From assembly GCA_017860085.1 (NCBI GenBank), contig JAFNAJ010000209.1, forward strand, positions 1-5,422: DNA of 5,422 nt, given 5' to 3'. This stretch comes from Acidobacteriota bacterium (GTDB taxonomy: Bacteria > Acidobacteriota > Vicinamibacteria > Vicinamibacterales > JAFNAJ01). The notes beneath the pieces were generated by a model. It searched no databases. It was not told the origin of the DNA and saw only the letters and a program-made list of their open reading frames with translations. The translations under genes were made by a program, and so were the position numbers. Positions 1 through 5,291 of this stretch are shown here, piece by piece (positions within the stretch are counted from its first letter, which is position 1; the number at the start of each line of letters is the position of its first letter).

Positions 1-625
1 TGGCCCGCCCCGGGCAAGCGGGGTCGGCACAGAGCACGCTGAGTTCGACGTGGCGCGAGACGCCGCCTTTCCTCTGCAAGTCGTCGCGCAGCAGGTAGAC
101 GAAGTCGTCGCGAAGGCACAACACGCCCCCGGACTCGAGGAACGCCTGCGACTCGCGCTCCACCTGGTAGTTCCCCGATTCGCCCATGCTGGCCGACACC
201 AGCGTGCGTCGGTTTTCGCAGGCCTCCTTGAGCTGCCGGCGCGGGTCGTCCCCTCCCGGAAGCGTCTCGACCCGGACGAACGCTGCCGGCTCGGTCTTGC
301 CCATTACGGTCCTGCCTGCGTCGTCGAGCTTCACCGTGAGGAAAGGCCGGCGCGACGTCGGCTTCCGGACGAAGAGCAGGATCGCCTCGGGTTCGACCAT
401 GGTCTGCGCAGGCGGTTCGATGCGGAACCAGTCGCGACTGCCCGGCGGCCGCACCTGGTAATGGCCGATCGCCACCGGCGCCGCCCCAGGCTCCACGCGG
501 GTTGCGGCGACCTTCGCGGTGCCGACGTAGAACGTCTGCGGCATCAGGGGGAGGAACGGCAGCAGCAGCAGGTCCACCAGGCCGGCGGCCGCGTAGGCAA
601 GCAGGATGAAGAGTTCGCCCCCCAT
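1..625 (-). CDS. Membrane-anchored or exported protein of unknown function, 3' end beyond the window
   Basis: The reverse complement is open from the ATG at 625 to the left edge, giving 208 codons with no stop, so the C-terminus is missing. I do not recognise the family. Residues 5-29 are strongly hydrophobic (FILLAYAAAGLVDLLLLPFL), with no basic residue before them. This suggests a signal anchor or an uncleaved or late-cleaved signal, with the rest in the periplasm. Residues 35-120 look beta-rich, and the segment around 80-100 (AILLFVRKP, FLTVKL) alternates like strands. Four cysteines are visible (about C136, C170, C199, C204), the last two in CADPACPG, which could pair or bind metal. The start is chosen for its ribosome-binding site (GAGGG, seven bases upstream) and its position ten bases after the preceding stop, which implies translational coupling with the 636-1232 gene. 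The long plus-strand reading frames here are antisense shadows. A distant YceK/YidQ-like lipoprotein relationship crossed my mind from the LVDLLLLPF segment, but there is no lipobox and I do not claim it. Confidence 0.72.
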   Translation of the reverse strand, partial: MGGELFILLAYAAAGLVDLLLLPFLPLMPQTFYVGTAKVAATRVEPGAAPVAIGHYQVRPPGSRDWFRIEPPAQTMVEPEAILLFVRKPTSRRPFLTVKLDDAGRTVMGKTEPAAFVRVETLPGGDDPRRQLKEACENRRTLVSASMGESGNYQVERESQAFLESGGVLCLRDDFVYLLRDDLQRKGGVSRHVELSVLCADPACPGRA

Positions 626-632
626 CGCCGTG

Positions 633-637
633 CCCTC
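633..637 (-). promoter_or_regulatory. Ribosome-binding site overlapping the upstream stop codon
   Basis: On the minus strand the GAGGG motif lies seven bases before the ATG at 625. It shares bases with the TGA stop (636-638) of the preceding gene. The arrangement suggests that ribosomes finishing the upstream gene reinitiate on the downstream one, and it fixes the start of the leftmost gene. Confidence 0.5.
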
Positions 638-1232
638 ATCTGATACCGAACGGGCCGAGCTGCAGAACTGCGGACGCCGCGGCTGGCGGCGCGCCCCTGG
701 CCGGTGCGATGTACAGCCGGCGCGGCTCCTCGACAGAGCCCCCTACGGCCAGGCCGATGAGCGCTCCAATGCCGCCCGAGACGAGCCCGGTCAGCGCCAC
801 GTCTCCTCCCGTGAACTTGCCCTCTTCCGCGCACACGCTCGTCGGGTCGCTGCAATCGCCCTGGGCGAAGTAGGCTGCGGTCCCAAGGGCAACTCCCACA
901 CCGACACCCCAGAAGAACCCTGGCTTGACGCCGCGGTGTCGCGAGCGCTTGCTGCTGGTCCAGACCTCCCACACGCGCTCCTGCGCAAGCTGGACCCGGG
1001 TGTTGCCGACGTCGAGGTCCACCCCGGCCTCGGAGAAACCCGCGAGCCGGCCTTCGTGCCACGTGCCGTCGGTGGTAAGAATGGCAAGCGTCTGGCCGGG
1101 ACGCGTCTCGCGCGCGAGCTCGAGCCAGGGTGATGGGGGCGTGGCGCTGGCCTGAGCGAGAGCCAGTGCGGGAGCCAGCGCGAGCAGAAGCAGCCACACG
1201 AGGGCGCTCGAGCCGGGACACCGGGGAGCCAT
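636..1232 (-). CDS. Exported protein with small beta domain and glycine-zipper-like hydrophobic segments
   Basis: This is a complete 198-residue protein. Residues 1-28 form a clear Sec signal peptide: hydrophobic core LVWLLLLALAPALALA and an A26-Q27-A28 cleavage site. Residues 45-92 read as a compact beta-rich segment (TLAILTTDGTWHEGRLAGFSE, then VDLDVGNTRVQLAQERVWEV). That pattern resembles small SH3/LSm-like barrels found in acidobacterial exported proteins, but this is inference. Two glycine-rich hydrophobic stretches follow, residues 105-123 and 142-166 (LVSGGIGALIGLAVGG), with small-residue spacing like glycine zippers that pack helices in membranes. Between them C127 and C134 could form a disulfide. 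The start at 1232 has a strong GGAGG site six bases upstream. The gene is first in a two-gene minus-strand unit and lies divergent to acuI. The role is unknown; membrane-associated envelope protein is the most I can support. Confidence 0.82.
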   Translation of the reverse strand: MAPRCPGSSALVWLLLLALAPALALAQASATPPSPWLELARETRPGQTLAILTTDGTWHEGRLAGFSEAGVDLDVGNTRVQLAQERVWEVWTSSKRSRHRGVKPGFFWGVGVGVALGTAAYFAQGDCSDPTSVCAEEGKFTGGDVALTGLVSGGIGALIGLAVGGSVEEPRRLYIAPARGAPPAAASAVLQLGPFGIR

Positions 1233-1258
1233 GGGTCCCCTCCGGGGGGCAACCGACG

Positions 1259-1317
1259 CGAGACTGGGCCTGATGCGCAGCAGGCCGACGCGCTCATTCT
1301 AGTGCGGGCCAGTCTCG
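1259..1317. repeat. Imperfect inverted repeat in the divergent intergenic region
   Basis: Arms at 1259-1270 (CGAGACTGGGCC) and 1306-1317 (GGGCCAGTCTCG) are reverse complements at 11 of 12 positions, with 35 bases between them. The arms bracket the putative -10 box of the minus-strand promoter. The right arm ends exactly where the REP-like element begins. It could be a two-site operator, a structure-forming element, or an older part of a mobile-element insertion. The match is seen directly; the function is not known. Confidence 0.45.
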
Positions 1318-1325
1318 GGGGTCAG
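1296..1325 (-). promoter_or_regulatory. Possible sigma-70-type promoter for the minus-strand pair
   Basis: Read on the minus strand there is TAGAAT (1296-1301, 5 of 6 to TATAAT) and CTGACC (1320-1325, 4 of 6 to TTGACA), separated by 18 bases. Transcription would begin near 1289 and leave a leader of about 57 bases before the ATG at 1232. The -35 candidate lies inside the left terminal repeat of the REP-like element. Consensus matches of this quality occur by chance, so the call is tentative. Confidence 0.28.
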
Positions 1326-1390
1326 CCCGGCACCAAGGAACCCGCCCCGGTGCCACATGTGAATAATGTCGAGATTCAAGACCTGACCCC
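1318..1390. repeat. REP/MITE-like palindromic element bounded by 8-bp inverted repeats
   Basis: A 73-bp segment starts with GGGGTCAG (1318-1325) and ends with CTGACCCC (1383-1390), perfect inverted repeats. Inside are a 6-bp stem (GGCACC 1329-1334 with GGTGCC 1349-1354) and an 8-bp palindrome CACATGTG (1354-1361). On the minus strand the right end reads GGGGTCAGGTCTTGAATCTC. From memory, sequences of this kind recur in dispersed copies across several bacterial phyla and accompany REP-associated Y1 transposases (RAYT, IS200-like). No transposase is present in this window, so it would be a non-autonomous copy. It ends 16 bases before the acuI start codon. Confidence 0.55.
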
Positions 1391-1406
1391 AAGAATCGGA
1401 GGGCGC

Positions 1407-2396
1407 ATGGCGTTCAAGGCTTGTCGGGTGTTCAACGATGCGGGAACGGTCACCAGCCGCCTGGTTGCGATGGACGTGGACGACCTCTGCCCCGGTGAGG
1501 TGCTCATCCGCACGGCCTGGTCGGGGCTCAACTACAAGGACGCCCTGGCGCTCACGGGGCGCGGGAAGATCCTCAAGCGCTTTCCGCTCAACGCCGGGAT
1601 CGACGTGGCGGGCACCGTCGAGTCGTCGAGCGACCCCGGGCTCGCGCCCGGTACCCAGGTGCTCGTCAACGGCATGGGACTGGGCGAGACGCAGGATGGC
1701 GGTCTCGCGGAGTACGTGCGGGTGCCCGCCACCTGGGTCGTGCCACGTCCCTCAGGGCTCTCGGCGTTCGAGGCCATGGTGCTGGGCACCGCAGGCTTCA
1801 CCGCGGCGCTCGCGCTGCACCGCATGGAGCAGCTCGGTCAGCGACCCGACCACGGACCAGTCGTCGTCACCGGCGCATCGGGCGGCGTGGGCTCCATCGC
1901 CGTCTCGATTCTGGCTGCGAAGGGCTACAGGACGATCGCGGTGTCCGGGCGCCGTCAGCACCACGCGTATCTGACGTCGCTCGGCGCGACGGAGACGGCG
2001 ACGCCCGACGACCTCGCGCTCGGCTCGCGTCCACTGGAGAGCGGCCGTTTCGGCGGCGCGATCGACAACGTGGGCGGCTCGCTGCTCGCGGGCCTCCTGC
2101 GTCACGTCGGCCTCTGGGGTAACGTCGCGTCGATCGGCAATGCGGGCGGACCGTCGTTCGACGCCACGGTCTTCCCGTTCATCCTGCGTGGCGTCAGCCT
2201 GCTCGGCATCAGTTCCGCCAACTGCCCGATGCCGCTGCGCACTTCGGTCTGGCAGCGACTCGGCGCCGACCTCAAGCCCGCGCACCTCGCGGACATCGGG
2301 CACCGCGTGATCGGCCTCGACGAAGTCATCGCCGAGGCCGTCCCGCTGCTCGACCGCGAGCGCCACGGGCGCATCGTCGTACGGATCGGCAAGTAG
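1407..2396 (+). CDS. acuI: Acryloyl-CoA reductase (NADPH), AcuI/YhdH family oxidoreductase
   Basis: This 329-residue protein belongs to the zinc-independent medium-chain dehydrogenase/reductase superfamily, and its length matches the AcuI/YhdH family (about 325). Characterised members reduce toxic acryloyl-CoA to propionyl-CoA with NADPH in the cytoplasm. Residues 31-70 carry the family stretch EVLIRTAWSGLNYKDALALTG followed by GRGKILKRFP and GIDVAGTV. The Rossmann nucleotide-binding loop is at 152-164 (VVVTGASGGVGS). The C-terminal family signatures DNVGG (220-224), FPFILRGVSLLGI (256-268) and WQRLGADL (282-289) are all present. No zinc-binding cysteine cluster is visible. The ATG at 1407 is chosen because MAFKACRVF aligns with known N-termini and GGAGGG lies just upstream (1398-1403). 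The frame is open back to 1302, but that stretch is the REP-like element. No propionate, acrylate or DMSP genes adjoin it, so the substrate here could be a different enoyl-CoA or quinone-like compound. Confidence 0.93.
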   Translation: MAFKACRVFNDAGTVTSRLVAMDVDDLCPGEVLIRTAWSGLNYKDALALTGRGKILKRFPLNAGIDVAGTVESSSDPGLAPGTQVLVNGMGLGETQDGGLAEYVRVPATWVVPRPSGLSAFEAMVLGTAGFTAALALHRMEQLGQRPDHGPVVVTGASGGVGSIAVSILAAKGYRTIAVSGRRQHHAYLTSLGATETATPDDLALGSRPLESGRFGGAIDNVGGSLLAGLLRHVGLWGNVASIGNAGGPSFDATVFPFILRGVSLLGISSANCPMPLRTSVWQRLGADLKPAHLADIGHRVIGLDEVIAEAVPLLDRERHGRIVVRIGK

Positions 2397-2398
2397 GC

Positions 2399-3382
2399 TC
2401 AGAAGCGGACGGTCACGCCGCCCGAGAACTCGAACTGCTTGGAGTAGTGCAACTGCTCGACGATGTAGCAGCCCCAGTAATCGTCGCACCACCAGCCGTC
2501 GGCGGTCGAATTGATGTAGGTGGGCGTGAAGCGCCCTTCGAGGCGCGCACCGACCGGCCCCCTGTAGATCTTCACCCCGCCGCCCAGGGTGCCCGACAGC
2601 CGCGTGCTCCCGCCAATCTCCCGTGCCTGGCCTTCGGGTCCGGTGAACGTCAGGCTTCCGTATGTCGTGACGCCAGCGCCACCGAACGCGAAAAAGCGCA
2701 GCGGCCGGGTCTTGGCCCCGAAGTTGTACGACAGGATGCCGTGGTAGTTCCCGATGCCTAGATCGCCAATGTCGGCCGTGCTGGTGCCCCCGACCTGGAG
2801 CGTGCTCTGCTGACGATCGAACAGGAACTCGAGCTCGAGGTGCTCGGTCAGGAAGACGCCAAACGTGAAGCCCCACGACAGAGAATCGGCCGGGTCGATC
2901 CGGTTGTAGATGTTGCCGTCGCCGGCCTCAACGTTCCGCCGCGCCCTCACTCCGTCCGACAGGGTCCAGCCGACGCGGCCGCTGGCCTCGAACTGCCTGG
3001 ACCGCGGGCCATCGCCTGACCTACGCCTGGGCTCCGCCGTGGGCGTCGAGGGATCGAAGTTGGCCGTCGTCGTGGCTCCCATGGTGACCTTGACGGTCAG
3101 GATCCCCGGCCCGAGTGACGGAGAGGCGGCTGTCGTGACCTCGTACGTGCCCGGCGGCAGGGTGGTGAACCTGTACCGCCCGAGGTCGTTCGTCGTCACA
3201 CTGTAGGGCGTGTCGGTTGCGACATGGCGGGCCGTGACGACGACGCCTGCCACCGGGAGGCCACGTCCATCGACGAGGCTCCCCTCGATCTCGCCGGTGG
3301 TCTGCGCCTCGACGAGCGAGCCGAGCAGCACGCACATCGCGGCCACCAGCACTGTGTGTCTCACCATCGTCATCCTGATCAT
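2399..3382 (-). CDS. Outer-membrane beta-barrel protein with N-terminal carboxypeptidase-regulatory-like domain
   Basis: This complete 327-residue protein is predicted to be exported to the outer membrane. The signal peptide ends at V24-E25-A26. Residues 27-110 form a carboxypeptidase-regulatory-like, Ig-type beta-sandwich: GEIEGSLVDGRGLPVAGVVV, then YSVTTNDLGRYRFTTLPPGTYEV. A Pro/Arg-rich linker (111-130) leads to a barrel-like region (131-327) with alternating strands and turns and a terminal Phe (VTVRF), the usual signal for outer-membrane assembly. The size suits about eight strands, an OmpA/OmpW-like fold, far smaller than the TonB-dependent SusC-type receptors that often carry the same N-terminal domain. 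An aromatic loop at 296-307 (GWWCDDYWGCYI) has two cysteines that could pair. ATGs at 3382, 3373 and 3367 are all possible. The 3367 start has AGGA five bases upstream and still leaves a full signal peptide. It lies 48 bases downstream of the peptidase gene and is probably co-transcribed. The ligand is unknown. Confidence 0.85.
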   Translation of the reverse strand: MIRMTMVRHTVLVAAMCVLLGSLVEAQTTGEIEGSLVDGRGLPVAGVVVTARHVATDTPYSVTTNDLGRYRFTTLPPGTYEVTTAASPSLGPGILTVKVTMGATTTANFDPSTPTAEPRRRSGDGPRSRQFEASGRVGWTLSDGVRARRNVEAGDGNIYNRIDPADSLSWGFTFGVFLTEHLELEFLFDRQQSTLQVGGTSTADIGDLGIGNYHGILSYNFGAKTRPLRFFAFGGAGVTTYGSLTFTGPEGQAREIGGSTRLSGTLGGGVKIYRGPVGARLEGRFTPTYINSTADGWWCDDYWGCYIVEQLHYSKQFEFSGGVTVRF

Positions 3383-3430
3383 CCGCCCGTCCCAGCCTGG
3401 TTCAGATCGTGTCGCGCCACGAATGTTCCT

Positions 3431-4828
3431 TCAGCGGACCAGGAACAGCCGGTCCTGGCGCCTCAAGGCCCATCGAATCCGGCCGTCAGCGTCCACGATC
3501 GCATCCTCTTCCTGCGCCATCCTCACGCCCTGGTTCCCCCACTCGGGCACGGGCGTCGTGGCCTGAAGCTCGATGGAGAACCACATCGAGGGGATCACCT
3601 TGGCATCGCCGTTCCCCGGCACGCCCTCCTGGTGATCCCACAGGCCGATGAGAGGGCCAGAACCGTGGCCGTGCAGGCCGATGGGGTGCGAGTAGAGCGT
3701 GCCGTCGATTCCCTGCGCCCGCATGCGCGCGAGCGAGGCCGCGAGGATCTCGTTGCCCGTGCGCCCCGGCCGGATCTCCTCCATGGTGATGTCCTGGAGG
3801 GCGTTTGCGGCCGCGAGCGCTCGCTGCAGTCCCTGAGGCGCATCGGTCTCCCCCTCACGCAGGACGTAGGCCATGTGCTGCGTGTCGGTGTTGAGGCGCG
3901 CCACGGTGGTGCCCACGTCGCAGTGCAGCACGTCGCCGCGCTCGATCACCGGGTCGTCGCCCAGCTCGGCGTCCTTCACACCCTTGCGCTGCACGTCGAC
4001 GCTCGGCTGGAACCACGTGTCGAGCCCCAGGTCGTTCACGCGCTGCCGCCACCACCACACGAGGTCACTCGTGCGCGTCTTGCCGGGTGTGATGACACGC
4101 TCGGAGAACATCTCCTGCGTGAGCGACCAGACGAGCTCCTGCATGCGCCGGAAGAACACCTCTTCTTCTGGCAGTCGCACCGCGATGAGCTCGGCCGGCA
4201 GGCCTTCGGCGTTGCGGAACTTCGAAGTCCACTTCTCCCCCAGGGCCGCGCTCATGCCTGCCAGCTCGCCGCTCGAGAGACCGTCGGAGAAGGCGAACAC
4301 CGTGGACCGGTTGATGCCAATCACGCGAGGCTGGCGCTCCTCGATGACGCTGGTGAGCAGCTGCCACTGCTCGTCGCCCCACAGCTCGGCCTGCCGATCG
4401 CGACCACCGGCCGCGGGCGTGGTCGAACGCCGAGCCTCGAAGACGCCTCCCTGCGAGCTGCCCCCAAGGGCGATCCGCTCGACGCACGTGGCCGACACTG
4501 GCGTACCGGCCGCCGCGCACTTGTCGAAGAAGACATAGATCGTCCGGCGCCGCGCGGCAAAGGTCTGCGGCACGGTGATCGCCTTGAAGATCGGGTCCTC
4601 GTTGTACTCGCGCATCGGCACCACCCACATGTCGATGCCGTGCTTGCGCATCAGTGCGGGCAGGAACGCGTCGAGCCTTGTACGCAGCCACGCCTGCTGC
4701 ATGGCCGCCTGCTCGCGCAGGGTGCCGAAGGGGCGTTCGGGCGTTGATTGGGCAGCCGCCGGCACCGTGGCGCCAAGCGTGGTCAGGAGGACGACGAGAC
4801 GAGCGGTGCGAATCAAGGCATTGGACAC
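3431..4828 (-). CDS. Exported M24-family metallopeptidase (Xaa-Pro aminopeptidase/prolidase-like)
   Basis: This 465-residue protein (numbered from the GTG at 4828) is predicted to be exported. It has a Sec signal peptide (1-26; cleavage A24-A25-A26 before Q27), an N-terminal creatinase-like region (about 40-220) and a C-terminal pita-bread catalytic domain (about 225-465). The five expected metal ligands can be placed: D304 in HCDVG, D315 eleven residues later in NTDTQ, H388 in HGHGSG, E420 in FSIEL and E441 in QEEDAIV, with H399 as the second conserved histidine. Family members usually bind two Mn, Co or Zn ions and cleave peptides with proline at P1'. Periplasmic action on peptides is inferred. 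The usual GHGIGLxxHE motif is altered to GHGSGPLIGLWDHQ, so specificity may differ. An in-frame ATG at 4879 would add 17 residues but has no clear ribosome-binding site and puts Pro- and charge-rich sequence before the signal peptide. The GTG has GGAG nine bases upstream. Confidence 0.88.
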   Translation of the reverse strand: MSNALIRTARLVVLLTTLGATVPAAAQSTPERPFGTLREQAAMQQAWLRTRLDAFLPALMRKHGIDMWVVPMREYNEDPIFKAITVPQTFAARRRTIYVFFDKCAAAGTPVSATCVERIALGGSSQGGVFEARRSTTPAAGGRDRQAELWGDEQWQLLTSVIEERQPRVIGINRSTVFAFSDGLSSGELAGMSAALGEKWTSKFRNAEGLPAELIAVRLPEEEVFFRRMQELVWSLTQEMFSERVITPGKTRTSDLVWWWRQRVNDLGLDTWFQPSVDVQRKGVKDAELGDDPVIERGDVLHCDVGTTVARLNTDTQHMAYVLREGETDAPQGLQRALAAANALQDITMEEIRPGRTGNEILAASLARMRAQGIDGTLYSHPIGLHGHGSGPLIGLWDHQEGVPGNGDAKVIPSMWFSIELQATTPVPEWGNQGVRMAQEEDAIVDADGRIRWALRRQDRLFLVR

Positions 4829-4837
4829 AGGATCAGA

Positions 4838-4841
4838 CTCC
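4838..4841 (-). promoter_or_regulatory. Ribosome-binding site supporting a GTG start for the peptidase
   Basis: On the minus strand GGAG lies nine bases before the GTG at 4828. The upstream ATG at 4879 has nothing comparable. A start at the GTG puts the signal peptide at the very N-terminus, as expected. Confidence 0.4.
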
Positions 4842-4886
4842 GGGCGAGGAGTGTACTCGATCGGGTGCGCATTCTTCATCGCTGGG

Positions 4887-4932
4887 GACCGCCAGTCCGG
4901 GCAGTTCCCGCGAACCGGCCACCGTGGCGGTC
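4887..4932. repeat. Inverted repeat between the peptidase and kinase genes
   Basis: GACCGCCA (4887-4894) and TGGCGGTC (4925-4932) are perfect 8-bp reverse complements 30 bases apart, with a smaller CGGG/CCCG pair (4898-4901, 4907-4910) between them. The repeat sits in the middle of the 160-bp divergent spacer. A regulator site or a cruciform-prone sequence is possible. In DNA this GC-rich, 8-bp repeats also arise by chance. Nothing else in 4829-4988 is recognisable. Confidence 0.25.
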
Positions 4933-4988
4933 TGCCTTCTGCCGCCCCACTCTTCGCTGCGAGAATTCACGCTTCCCGCTCAACGCGC

Positions 4989-5258
4989 ATGGCGCTGTCT
5001 GTCGGCACTCGTCTGGGGGCGTATGAAATCCTGTCCACGCTCGGCGCGGGCGGGATGGGCGAGGTCTATCGCGCGGGTGACACCAGGCTCGGGCGCGACG
5101 TGGCGCTGAAGCTCCTTCCGGAGCATCTCGCCCGCGACTTAACCGAGCGGATGGCGAACTTCGTCGTGCTGCCCGGCGGCAGGCGGTCGAAGTCGCCCCG
5201 ACCCTGCCGTCAATCCGCGAACTCATGTGCGCAGGGTGACACGGGCGGAAAGAACTGA
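4989..5258 (+). pseudogene. Truncated Ser/Thr protein kinase (N-lobe remnant)
   Basis: The first 50 residues are an unmistakable eukaryotic-type (PknB/Hanks) kinase N-terminus. The glycine-rich ATP loop LGAGGMGEVYRA is at 18-29, and the ATP-anchoring lysine is K41 in VALKLL. Normal family members carry about 270 catalytic residues, usually followed by a transmembrane segment and WD40, TPR or beta-propeller sensor repeats. Here homology ends after LPEHLARD (residue 50). The next codon is TTA, rare in such GC-rich DNA, and a 39-residue Arg/Ser/Pro-rich tail follows before the stop. The HRD and DFG catalytic motifs are absent, so it cannot phosphorylate. I chose the ATG at 4989 because MALSVGTRLGAYEI matches usual kinase N-termini; the frame is open back to 4575 only across antisense of the peptidase. 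No clear ribosome-binding site precedes it. An internal deletion or recombination near 5139 is the likeliest cause; an assembly error is possible. Confidence 0.75.
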
Positions 5259-5278
5259 TTCAGACATGACCAGGAAAT

Positions 5279-5283
5279 GGAGG
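5279..5283 (+). promoter_or_regulatory. Ribosome-binding site for the gene at the right edge
   Basis: GGAGG lies eight bases before the ATG at 5292, which fixes that start over the in-frame ATG at 5277. The earlier ATG overlaps this motif and has only a poorly spaced AGGA before it. Confidence 0.5.
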
Positions 5284-5291
5284 TTGCGGAG

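Noticed and set aside
50..643. A 197-codon open frame on the plus strand
   Set aside because: It is antisense to the leftmost gene. Its translation is Arg/Gln/His-rich, while the minus strand gives a hydrophobic N-terminus, a ribosome-binding site and an operon-like position.
544..1221. A 225-codon minus-strand frame overlapping the 636-1232 gene
   Set aside because: It is frame-shifted relative to the gene with the signal peptide and glycine-rich segments, and its translation is Arg/Gly/Ala-rich without features.
1302..1406. A 35-residue N-terminal extension of acuI
   Set aside because: The extension would translate the REP-like element, lacks family similarity, and bypasses the good ribosome-binding site before 1407.
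1752..2876. A 374-codon open frame on the minus strand
   Set aside because: It lies across the convergent ends of acuI and the outer-membrane gene, and its Arg/Ala/Asp-rich translation has no domain. Both real genes explain the sequence.
3383..3430. A terminator between the peptidase and the outer-membrane protein gene
   Set aside because: No stable hairpin followed by a T-run is visible in the 48-base gap, so read-through is more likely.
3224..4747. A 507-codon open frame on the plus strand
   Set aside because: It is antisense to the M24 peptidase, whose metal ligands and signal peptide are clear. The plus-strand translation is His/Arg/Leu-rich with no recognisable domain, as GC-rich shadows usually are.
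4575..4988. A longer N-terminus for the kinase remnant
   Set aside because: The added sequence is antisense to the peptidase and the divergent spacer. MALSVGTRLGAYEI at 4989 matches the usual start of such kinases.
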